Of a stretch of DNA of 64,000 nucleotides, positions 1 through 11,480 are shown one piece after another. Origin of the DNA: Dromaius novaehollandiae. Its lineage: Eukaryota; Chordata; Aves; Casuariiformes; Dromaiidae. Made by a program: the position numbers and the translations under genes. The notes beneath the pieces are model-generated. The model had not been told where the DNA came from and ran no database searches. It saw nothing but the letters and a program-made list of their open reading frames with translations. The stretch is taken from the NCBI RefSeq assembly GCF_036370855.1, contig NC_088099.1, positions 28,301,501-28,365,500 of the forward strand, given 5' to 3'. Each line of letters opens with the position of its first letter. Position 1 is the first letter of the stretch.

Positions 1-1173
1 CAGGGGAAAGAGGGAAACTTCTGCACTTTAAGGGAGGAGTGCAGAGAAGAATTTCCCTCTCCATTCTAGAGGATATTTTGTAGATTAGATATTACCACTT
101 TTGAATAGACATTGGGGTACTAAAAGATGCATTTTAAATAAAATCGGCTGGTAAGAAGTATGCATTAGTGATCAGTGTGTAGCCACTTGGGAAAACATAC
201 TAACGACTGTAGCAAATTCAGGGGGAAAAATACAAGCAAATGGATAGTGCAATTTTACATATATTTGATAGGTTGGATTTTGAATGCTTTTAGGGAAGAG
301 AGTTTTTTGTTTGTTTGTTTTTAAATCTAGTCTTGTATTCAAATTTCTGCTCATACTTGCCCTAAAAGCTTGCTTCCACCCAGGCACTGGAGGCAAAAAC
401 CTGAAAAACAAGTAAAAGTTGCATCTCCTTCCTCAGAAACAAGTTCTATCTCCTCTTTTTGACCATGAATATCATATTGAGCAGAGCTTTGGGATTAATT
501 AACACACATTTGATTACTGAAAACACATTTGCAGCTCATGGAATACTGTGGTGAAAACCGGCTGAGAGACAGCTTTTCTTAGGAATTCTGCATCTCTTTT
601 TCCTAAGGGGAGTGGAAAAATACTTCTGCTCTGAAAATTCTTCTGCTTGTGTTGATTATGATGCTAGAGCAGTCCAGGTTAGCCTCAAATATTCAAGTAC
701 TGTTACAATTTTGTTTTAAATAACTAACCATCAAATAAACACAGAGAAGTATAAACAGCCCAATCCTAAGAAAACAGTGTGTACAAAATATGGCCCCATA
801 AATACATTTATGGGAATGAAATCCTCTAAGTAATTTCTATAACTAAAGTCATCCTGCAGGCCACTTTAGCACACTGACTTTTGCGATACTACACCAAAAA
901 TTAGTTTCAACCAGGGAGTTTCTCATTTAAAGGCAAAGTCACCATCTCTCTCTCTTCCAAGCTGCAGCAAAGACATTGCTCTATCAAAATTCAAACCTGA
1001 TACGCTCTCCTGCCTTTCAGAAATATATTGCATGTGTTCCATTTTAAACACTAAGTAGGATCTCATCTACAATCACAGTACGTTTGAAGATCTGGTCCTC
1101 CCTGCCTTAACCTCACTGATAAGACGCTAGGCACATACCTGTTTTTGAAGATATGCATTACATTTATGGATGA

Positions 1174-1217
1174 TTTTAAATACCCCGCATGCAGGATACA
1201 CATGCAGGGTATTAAAC
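1174..1217. repeat. Imperfect inverted repeat (hairpin)
   Basis: TACCCCGCATG at 1181-1191 pairs with CATGCAGGGTA at 1201-1211 with one mismatch. Pairing extends outward with a one-base bulge (TTTAAA against TTAAA), leaving a 9-base loop. Confidence 0.75.
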
Positions 1218-4200
1218 ATTAAGAAGTGATCAGAATCAAAACTTCTTCTTGCTTATTTCTCAAGGAAATTTTCATGCTTCCATACTCAAAATGGTTGTGC
1301 CACGTTTGTGCTCTGCATTTTAGGAAGTGCCAAAAATCAATTACTCTTTTTTACACCAGTTTATAGGATGCCATCACCTTATGAGCTTGCATGCAAACAA
1401 TGCACACAAAGACACATTAATGGGTCTGAGCACCTGTGGTGCAAACAATAGTAGACTTCCCCACCTACAAGGAACGTACTTGGACAAAAAACTACTTCCC
1501 CAAATACCCTTTAATTTCACTGCTTTTTAACAAGCACCATTTAAAAACGATTAAAGATACCCTCCAGGCTTCACAGGGCTACAAAGAAAGGAGGTACCAT
1601 TCTATTTTCTAACCACACTAATCTTAATATCTTTCTTAAAAACTAAATAAAAGCATTATTAGCAAAATTACCTGCTGGGCCACTTTCTACTGGATTTACA
1701 TTTATGTATCCTATGAGCTACTTCTCTCATTATTCTGAAACCTGATACTTATGCTTTAGACAACAGATCGCATGCACTGTATTTTTATATAGACATATAT
1801 ATATTCACATATACTACAGTATATATAGTGCATGACTAACAGCTTGATTCCCCTTCTTGTTGTTGTTTTACTGGGAGAGGCCCACCACCACCACCGGACT
1901 TTCTTTCTTCTCTTCCACGCTGCCCTGTGGCAAGGTGGGCGGTGGGGAATTTCCCACTGGAAACCCTCGGTACAACAGTGCTAGTTCTGCACAGCGGCAG
2001 AGTAGTGCTGCTGCCTCTCTGCCCAAAACACAGTATGCTGCCTCTGTTATATTAGTAGGTATCTCACCGGTAAATTTCAGAGGATAAGCGCCTCCACCCC
2101 CCACCCCCCTATTAGTCTCTTGCCACCAAACCAAACTGCTCAGGACACCAAAGATCACACTGACAGATGAATACAGGAGGCCCCTGCAACTGGCAGCATT
2201 GTGGAAACATAATGGCAAATGAGATATTCCAGGTAGGTGGGTCTGGTTCAGAGCATTCATGGGACCGCATGCTTCCGTGAGAGCCACAAACAGTTCCCAC
2301 AGCCCTTCCCATTGCTGCTGCATGCGCTCAGCACAGAGGAGTTTTCCAGTTTAGCAGGAAGGGGCTCTTCATGTGTCCAGCTGGTGGAAACACTCCTGAA
2401 AAGCGTGGTGTGAAACTCACTCTGCTCACGTGTGCCTGCCACCATCGAGGAGCCTTCTGCCAAGCAGCGCAGCACGGATGCAGGCTGGAGCGGGGCCCCG
2501 TGCAATGGCAACCTTGTGGCCGCTAAAAGCGCTCAGACCACTGCCTTCACTTCTCAGGAATCTTGCTACCAATCCGGAAATTCACCAATATCCCGTTTTA
2601 AGCTGATAAACACAGGCTGTTAACAGCTGAAGCCTGCAGAACACCTTTCATCAGAGGATCTCAGAGCATTCACTTAAGCAACAGCCATCCAGGGAAGCTT
2701 TCCCTTTGGTTTCCTGCACAATTTTCTACTTCTAAGGGGTAATAACTGATTAAATAGAGGGAAGCAGCAGGGACATTTCAAGTACAAGATGGCCCAGAAA
2801 GACATTTTCCTCTGAGAAAGAGGAATGTTTCAAAATGAGCATGAGGGACTGAATAGACCAGATAGCTACAGAAAGGCAGAGAGATTGGGGGCCTCAATAT
2901 CATCACAGCCAACTAAAATGCTACGAACAAAGGCAGAAGCCAGGCCTGTACCTAGAGAAACAAGAGATGAGGCCTGACAACCAAACGGGAACTCCTGCCT
3001 CTGAGCTGTGGAGACAGACTGGCAGCCAACAGGGAAGCAGCCGGGAAGCACACGGATGGGCACAGGCCCATCCACAGCCAAGCCTAATTAGCAAGGTATT
3101 AAGAAAGGTCTTTGCATAGTCTCTCTGCTTCCTAACCACATTTGGCTGGCCCCTAAGCAGTGATAGGAGAAATAGCAAATGGTTTTTCTATCCTTCTCTT
3201 TGTTTGCTTACCAGGCCTCTAATAGCCAGTTTACCTTGTGCCAAAAAATAAGAGCTCATCAAGTATCTAGTTACAGAAACAGTTGTTGGTTGAAGAAATT
3301 TGAGTTTAATGCCTGCAAGACCCGCAGGGTCTACATTTCAAATGTCTCCTTCCAGATACGTATGGAAATCCATAGCTCATTAAAATATTCAGATAAAAAA
3401 GTCCATATCAGCTTTGCAAAGGTGACATGTCTCCTGTATACAAAGAACCTCTCCCTCCTTGCTCCCATTAATAGCTAGATTTTCTGTCCTCCACCCACTA
3501 TCTGACAGAATCACACTCTTCAGATCTTCCCGTTACATAAAAATCAAGCAATCAAGCACATTGTGTGTAGGAGTGAGGTAGAGCCTGTTTTAGCACCTAA
3601 CTTTATATACCAGGATAAGAAGCAATGATTACGTGCATTCCCTCTCTGCCCTTCCCCCCATGGCACAACCCAAACGTGAGTGCCGTATCCATGCACCTCC
3701 CGCTCACTTACCAAGCCCAAGGCTGTGAATCCTGCCCAGATCCAAAATCAGTAACACCAGGTGGGTTATGAAGCCACGCTGCCACAACCCTGCTGCCAGC
3801 AGGATGTGACCCACTGCCTCACATCTCCAGGAGCTCAACAAACACTTTTGGATTGCGACGTTGACACCGTCTCTCCCTCTCACTTCTGCCACTTCCTCAG
3901 CTCTGTTATCTCTACTTCTGCCTCACCATCCAGGCTCAGTCTCTTTATTTCCAACCTCTTTTAACATTCTTCCTCTTTCTACTCTCTCAAGCATCATTTA
4001 AACCATTGCTTCTCTCCTTTCCTCCACAGGTAAGGTCTCCTTCTCTCTTTATCCTCCTCTTCCAACCCCAAGATGTTACATCCTGGAAATCCCTCTCTCA
4101 GAGGCAGAATTGGCTGTTCACTCTCCCCAGTAGAATTTTTTCTTCTCATTTCCCTGTTCTACCCCATTTCTCGTTTGCTACCTCACATGCCAACTTTCCA

Positions 4201-4924
4201 CCACCAACATGCAGCCCTGGTGGTGCTCTCTCAGCATTGCAATCCCCGAACTGATCTTCACCTACCCCACCCCTCACCAGCCCTTTCACACTCGTCTCTC
4301 ACCCATCCAGCACTTTGCTGTTGATGGCTCTCTTGGAATAATCCCCAAATGCATAAAGTGGAGGCTGCTGGAGTTACCTGAGCATTAGCGAGAGGAACAG
4401 AGACAGCAGCAAGAAGCCAAGGCATACGCTTTGCAAAAATGGATGCAAAGCTGCCCACTGCTTTGGGTCCTTCCGAGGATTAAGGAATACCCCTACTGCC
4501 TCTGCAAATTGGTGTGTGGCTGGGAAGCGCAGCACAGCTATGCAAGAGCAGGGGAAAAAAAGGGTCTTCAGAGTCTTGTGACACTGAGTAGTTCAGACCT
4601 CCATCAGCTGAAGAGCTCTGCAGGCACAAGACCAAACCTTTACAGTTAACTAGATCACAGACAACTGCAGCACATGCTTTTAGTTTCCCTATTAGCAAAA
4701 TACTACAGATTTTTCTCTTTTACCAGCAGATGCAGACAAGTTCCAGAGCTAGGTTTTAAAATATTAATTTGATAAATCAAAAAGAATTGCTTTCCAAGGC
4801 CAGGCTAGCTGTGGTCTCTCCTTGATAGTAAAACCAGGTGCTACACCAGAGAATGCTAACAAAAGTAGCTTTGGGTAAGAGACTGAGAGAAGACCTGTAC
4901 TAGTATTATTATCGCTACTTTTTA

Positions 4925-5020
4925 GGCAAATCCATGAAAACATGAAGAGGGTAAATGACTGCAGAAAGGTAGTCAGATGAGAATCAATGACAAATTTCAA
5001 AGGCAGAACTCAAGAGTTGC
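4925..5020 (-). mobile_element. Possible MIR-like SINE remnant
   Basis: CCATGAAAACATGAAGAGGG, TAAATGACTGCAGAAAGG and AAAGGCAGAACTCAAGAG loosely follow the reverse MIR core order. Too diverged to be sure without a profile search. Confidence 0.3.
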
Positions 5021-5616
5021 TTTTTTTGTTCTAGTTTAACACCTCTGCTCTAAACTCTCCATTTTGGCATCATTCATCCTTGCTCCATTCCTCTAGTTCT
5101 GCAAAAGACCTTTTCTCATTTTAAACTCAAATTACCTACTTGACAGCTGTGCCTTACTTCATAGTCCTTAAAAAACCTCACTAAGATTTCCATAGCAGAA
5201 GTTATATAAACACACACAAAAAAAAATCTTGCTATGGTGATAGATTCTTTCATAAAGAGATTTCACATGTTTATATATAACCTGTTCCATAGCACTTACC
5301 ATTAGCTATGGCTCAACAGAAGCATTTGTCCAAATCTGTAACTACATTATTTTCACTCATACTTTAGGGACATGTTTGCTTGCCTGTTGCAGAGACCAGA
5401 GAATTCCTGTGGTACAGTCTAGGGTCTGTTGACCCTCACCAGTCTTTTTCTGCCCCAGAATGCCTGCTTAACCCTAGGAAAGACTAAAATATGGTACTGT
5501 GACTTCTCTTCCACTGAAATCCAACGAGGGGGTAGTTTTATAGCATGCACTGTGGAAATCCAGAAGTGAGGCATTTCACCTTGGGAGTCCCTGCAAGCCA
5601 GCTGCTGGCCAGAATT

Positions 5617-5745
5617 ATTTTGGGTTTTTTTGGGGGGCTTTTTTTGGTTTGTTTTTGTTTTGTTTTGGTTTGGTTTGGTTTTTTTTGGGGGGGGGGTGTT
5701 TGGGTTTTTTGGGGTTTTTTTGGGGGGTTTTTTTTTTTTTTTTTT
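5617..5745 (+). repeat. G/T-only low-complexity tract with G runs
   Basis: About 130 bases almost purely T and G: runs GGG, GGGGGG, a 10-base G run at 5687-5696, GGG, GGGG and GGGGGG separated by T runs, then an 18-base T run. At least four G runs of three or more with loops of 3-7 bases fit the G-quadruplex pattern on the plus strand. Homopolymer lengths may carry sequencing error. Confidence 0.9.
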
Positions 5746-7974
5746 GAGATGCCATCTAGATCACTAGAGTGGGAGTACCTAGATTTGATATGTGCCAGGT
5801 AACAATGGCCTCAAATGACTGGATTCAAAAGCTGCTGCCCTTCCTGTCCCCAAACGCCATTCATTGCTTTCATTGCTGCATTGACACAAAGAGGTACAGT
5901 GACAGCTCCCTTATTCTCGGCCAGTGACCGTATCAGAACGGTACTTGTTTTCCGGCTCAAATGTGCAGACAGGCCATTTCTCAGCTGTGAGAGGCAGTGT
6001 GTATTCCAGGAGCGAGCTCCAAAGCAGCAGGAAGAGACAAGGGAGCATGCTTCAGCCCTCTGGAAAACCGGGCCCAAGAGGACCATGGGGAGCCTGACAG
6101 ATTGTCCTTCATTAACATGAAGATGAACACAGATCACTGCAAACTGAGGACTACATTTCTCCAATCTGTGAGATTGCCTGTGAGATTTCCCAAGCAAAAC
6201 TGCAGTCAACAGTGCAAGTGCAGTCCTGCCATATGAGGATGCAAGTTGCTCTCGGTCAGTCTGGCACCTGTGCTGATCTCCAGTCCTGGGCGGCAGAACG
6301 GAGAGCGAGTCCCAGCGTAGCAGCAGCTGCAGCGGTGCCATTAGCCCTCTGACTGCCACTGCACAGTGCCGGGGATGCACGGTGGGATCCAACAACAGGA
6401 ACACCCTCCACACAGCAGGAGAGGAAACTGATTTTCAGAAGCAGGCGTTTTGCTGAGAGTGCAAAGAGGACAAAGCAGATGCCTGGCAGTCTGCAATACG
6501 GCGCTCCCCTCAAGGCACCCCTTTGAGCAACCACTTCTTCACTGGGGGGCAGGGGAGAAGAAACAGCTACACAGCAATGTACTAATCTTCACAGACAGGG
6601 CAGCTTTAAAGCTGTGTAATCCTCCAAAGGGAGGAAACAGCATTTCCTTTGTGACAAGGATATAGAAACAGTTGAAGGTGGCAATCCCCAATAACATTAA
6701 CTTTATTAAAGGAGGGGTATTTCCTCAAGCGCCAAGAAGGCTGGTCAAGAGCCAGCTGGAGTCATATTTCTACATCAGCATCTACTTGTAATGACAGAAA
6801 ATAGCAGGCAGTTGGGAACTCATGAAAGAATATATATGCATCAAACCTGCACTGCTAGAGACTGGATATCACAGCAGCACACATCGATTACACAGCTGTC
6901 AAACAATGGTATAGCAGAAGCGATGTTAGCAATTAAATAATTACCTTTTCTTTTTCACTTAGACTCCCATTTTATTTTGCAACAGCTATATAATTAACTT
7001 GTATTTCTGAAGGAGGAAGTGATGCCCCAGGGCTATCACCACGAGAATGCCAAACCTTTGTGAGGCACTTCCTCAGCAGAAAGAGATTTTTCCTTGTAAA
7101 TTGGATGGAGAAGTGAAAGGAAGAAGGTAGGCACCGTCAGTAAATTCTGAGTAATGGGAGCCTGCTTTTTAAATAAGCCTTATTTTAAATAACAGTAAGA
7201 TTCCTATGTATTACTCACGACGCTTTCTTACATCTAAACATCGAACAACTATCAACTCACAGTGGCACTGAATATAAAAGCAGTCCCTACACACCTGTAA
7301 GTAACACACAGTAAGCACCATCCTGAATTCACACTGCTACATCAGTACATCTCATCCAGCCTTGTGTAAAACACATTAGAAACGCTACACACCACTGCAT
7401 GGACATTCAGAGTCCAGTTGTAGCATAGACCTAGATTATTTTTTCAGATCAGATACTTTTGTTATTTATATTTGGTCTTGCAGAACTTCTGAAGCGTTTA
7501 AGAGAGTTGCAAGTATTGCTTCCCTTTAATGTAAAATGGGAAGTTAAAGCTCCAAATCAAGGATCTGAAATGCAAAGCTCTAGTATTGTAACAGAAGCAG
7601 AAAATAGCAATACATTCATCTCCGCTTCCTTGAGAACAGTTCAATTATAATCACGTCCCCAAGCACATTCTGCATTGAATCACTGTGACATCTGCTAGGG
7701 AAATGAACACAAATCTATATCTGCATGCAGCAAATATGCTGGGAAGGCTGGAGTAGGGGGAAGGGAGATTAAGTGTCACTTTTCACACAAACTAGAAAAT
7801 GACAGCTTGTCGCATCCACAAGTAAATACCAGCAGAAGTGAGAAGAGACAAGATGGTTCTTCACCTTTCCCCCCCCCAGCATTACAGAGATGCAGATTAA
7901 GGACAGAACTGTGGCTTCTTACCCATTGCCTACAGTAACAGCATCTGGACGTGTATCACCCCCCAGGAATGCTG

Positions 7975-8130
7975 GCAATAGTGGATCATATCCGCCGCTC
8001 ACATACGTCAGCAGAGCTCCGCTGGGTTCGAGGGAGCTGTGCCACTTCCCTAGCCGAAGCGCTGGGCCAGCACGCCGAGCTGGGGCGCACGGCAGGCCAG
8101 AAGGGCCACGAAAGCGAGGGTGCAGCATTA
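7975..8130. promoter_or_regulatory. Small CpG cluster, possible regulatory element
   Basis: A local rise in CpG and GC (CCGCCGCTC, CCGAAGCGC, CACGCCGAGC, GCGCACGG) in otherwise CpG-poor DNA. No gene start or exon is recognised. Function unknown. Confidence 0.25.
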
Positions 8131-10188
8131 CCACCTCTGAGTTGTTTGTGGAGAGCAGGGAGTTGCCCATAGCCTTCCCGGCAGTGAGCATGATGTTACC
8201 ATACAGAAGCAAGGGGTTTACTCAGGACTCACCTACATGCAAAAGTCAGGATATAATGTAGTATGACCCTCTGTGTGTGGACACAGACACCTAGAAGAAG
8301 AATTAAGTTAGCTCAAATCCCCTTTTGTTCTCCCAAGGATAGGAGCATGCCCATGGACAATTACTGCAGAGCCGCTACCACGCCACAGCGTGCTTGCCCG
8401 TCTAAGCCCACAGGCAGGGAGGCAAAGACTTTTCTCACCTCTTTCAGTCCAGCATGCAAAGCCTCCCCAGCTGCATCACATGGCAAGACACACGGATGGC
8501 TTCAAACCACAGGGTGGAGGAAGGGCCATGGTACAAAGCACCTGGCAGAAAATCACCTTCCAGCAACGGCTCCCCTGGGCTCCCAGCACTACCCCAGCTG
8601 CCTCACAGCCCTGCGGCCTCTCATCTGCCCCAGTTGCAGGTGAAGGCAACGGAGCAGAGCACACCTCAGACTCAAACACCTAAGTCTCCTACGGGATGTA
8701 CAGGATCTGACCTTATCCCCACAGAGGAAACAGCAATATCCTACGCTCCTTTTACGTGAACGACTGTAGTCACACTGGGTTACAACCACCGTAGCTGTTT
8801 CAGAGAAAACAGGATCTCTACCTAAAATACATAAGTGAGTACAAAAAATCTGCATCTCACACCCTCTTCTGTAAGAAACACATTGCATAAGAAACACGTC
8901 ACAGTATCTTCCTGCTGGGGCAGAGCAGCACAGCACCCTTGTTGCTTATGGCTTGTTCACTGTGCATTTTCCCTGCAACCAAAAGCATGTGCTCAAGGTA
9001 CTGTATATTCTGTGATTCATATGGCAAGATTAACATAACTATAAAAAGGGCATTATTTCAGTTCCTTTTTAAAGGGCTGCACAACCCTCCACTCACTCCT
9101 CCTTGTGCTCTTACAGTGAAAATTTGTTCCTAATGGGTACCCAACTGAGCACAATTAGATCAATTCCTCTTCAAAAATAGAGTGCTGCTTTTTATCCTGA
9201 TAAGAACAGATACTACAGACTTCACTTATAAGATCTGATTTTAAATTACTATAATCAGGCTTTGATGGAACCACTCTGAACACAGATGTGTGGCTAATGT
9301 GTTTCCTAGTTTCATGATAATTTAACTGCAAACAAAGTAAATAAATGGCTTAAAAATAAACAAAACTTTAGGAACTTCGACATTGATGATGAATGCCAAA
9401 TGCAGGGCTCAGAAGTCTCCTTTGGACTGTTATAGTCCATATCCTCCTATTTCTCCACAGTCCTAAGCTTATGTTTTACAGAGAAATGCACATAAAGGAA
9501 ACTTTGAAATTTGGACTCCTGACCTGAATTTATTTTCTTATGCAAGAGAAACTTTAAGCCTTCAGAAGTTATATATTTACAGTCTGTTTTCCCACAATAA
9601 AGAACAGTGATTCTTGTATGCAGTGGGAAGACAGAAATTCTTTCTCTAAGAAACCTCGGTTCTATAGGTTACAATAAGAAACTGCTTGGACAGGAACAGT
9701 AAGATGTTTCTTTTAAACTACCTAAAAAAAGGTTATTCTCAGAAATGCAAGCATTCTTTACATGAGAACAACTTAATAAGTGCACCACAACCCTTTTCTA
9801 TTAAATCATGCTTTTCAGTCAGGCACTTTAAACTGGTATTTTTGCAAATCCCCACGGTCCTACTGGAGGGCTGTTGGCTAGAGCCATCCCCGCTGCGTGT
9901 TTCAAAACGGAGGCGGAAAGCAACTGCATGAGCTGCCAGATGCCTCCTCCAGTGCTCGCCACAGCCTGACTGAGAGGCAGGCTGCTGCTGCCACCCCTGC
10001 CTCCTGCCCTGAAAAGGAAGATTGCAAGCCAGCGTGCACAGAGACAGCACGGAAACACCTGCAGGCCCTGGAGAGGGAAAATAAATGCGGGGAAAGAAAG
10101 AAAATTCAAGCTTTACAATGAGCTGTTCTTTCAGAAAGATGCATCTAAAAAGGTCTCATAGCTGTTTTACCCAAAGCCTGACAAGCAA

Positions 10189-10189
<1 letters not shown>

Positions 10190-10226
<37 letters not shown>
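10190..10226 (+). repeat. (A)37 homopolymer
   Basis: 37 consecutive A. The bases before it give no recognisable gene or retroposon body and no target-site duplication was noticed, so I do not call a retrocopy. Confidence 0.9.
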
Positions 10227-10228
<2 letters not shown>

Positions 10229-11284
10229 AAAATCAGTGAGAATTCAAAAGACTCCAATTGCTTTTATCTGCCACACAGTTCACTTTAGAGCCTACAGTCC
10301 TGTGTGGTTTCTCAGACGAGCAGATCTCTCTTTTAGGTAGTTCTAACACACCTACTGACTTAGATCCCTATCCTGCAAATACTAGCAATCATTAAATACA
10401 CACATTCTTGTCTGCAGTATCAGTTCCAAAATACACTGTGCGCATTATATCTAGGATACCTTTAAAAAACTGTGAGGATTAAAGATGGATGCACTTTAAA
10501 TATGGCACAATTCAGTGAAATATTGTTATAAAAAATAGAAAAACAACCCCAGTAATTTTTAAATCAACAAATCCTAGATAGGTTTGCCCCACCTGCTCCA
10601 GGTAATTGAGCACACCATCTCCCATCTCTTCATCTATAAGAACTGTAGGTGGAGGAAGGGAATTCTGCAGCTTCTGCACAGTATAGCTAGCTCTGTAGGT
10701 CAAATCCTCCTCCTTCCCACAAAATGACTTAAAAAAAGAGAATGAAAGCAGAACATGATTTAAGGGGTTTTATCATCTTCTGCTATTTATGCCATTGTTT
10801 CAATCTCTGCAACTCAAAGGGCTGGGAACTTCGATTCCACTTCTAATAGTGAGAACTGAGTTTGTATTACAACAGTCCTGACAGCCCAGACTCCAAGAAG
10901 GAAAAAAACAGACAAACAAACCAACCAACCTCTCCACACACATGGGAATGAGTAACACACTGGGAAGATAGCAGAAAGTTGAGGGTACACATTAAACCTT
11001 ATTTCCACAGGCAGGGGCTTTTAAACACCTTGCTTATTTTCTCCTTTAAGGGTGTCCAAAGTGGATTTTTGTTTTGCTTGTAGCACATTTGTTCCCTACT
11101 TTAAGGCCAGTTGAACAACATTTTTTAGGGAAACACAAGGAACTCGGGGCAAGAAAGTGCAAGCTTCCTTGAGAGCTAAAGCCAAGTCTTGTGGAGCAGG
11201 CACTCCTCACCATTTGTACCAAGTCAGAGTCTGAGCCTCACACAACCATCTGGTACCTTACAGTGAGAGTCTTGAGCCAGTTAG

Positions 11285-11480
11285 AGACGCACCTGGGAAA
11301 ACAAGAGCGCGGGAGTCATCTCTCACTGCCTGCAGCTCTCAGCACGCTCAGACGCCCGGGCTGTGCTCCTGCCCGAGAACGTGGAGAACCACAGAGCCGA
11401 AAACAAGCAGTCACGGCCAAGAAACTCCAGCCTCCGGGAAAACCAGAACCTCCCTCCCTCTGATCTTTTCCACGTGTCCT
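11285..11480. promoter_or_regulatory. Small CpG cluster, possible regulatory element
   Basis: About ten CpGs in under 200 bases (AGAGCGCGGG, AGACGCCCGGG, GAGCCGAAAAC, CTCCGGG). Short open frames on both strands here show no family. Function unknown. Confidence 0.25.

Larger units (their letters stand above)
1..5616. other. Flanking DNA without recognised genes
   Basis: AT-rich sequence with short chance frames on both strands. An alternating AT/TA stretch near 1785-1825 and the hairpin near 1.2 kb are the only structures. No exon of SH3BP5, the next gene beyond METTL6 in human, was recognised. Confidence 0.6.

Noticed and set aside
5811..6413. 200-codon minus-strand frame, the second longest stop-free stretch
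   Set aside because: Opens with GTG, shows no motif or family, and about half such a frame is expected by chance in a window this long. Not called as a gene.
10190..10226. A37 run as the tail of a processed pseudogene
   Set aside because: No gene-like body precedes it and no flanking duplication was noticed.
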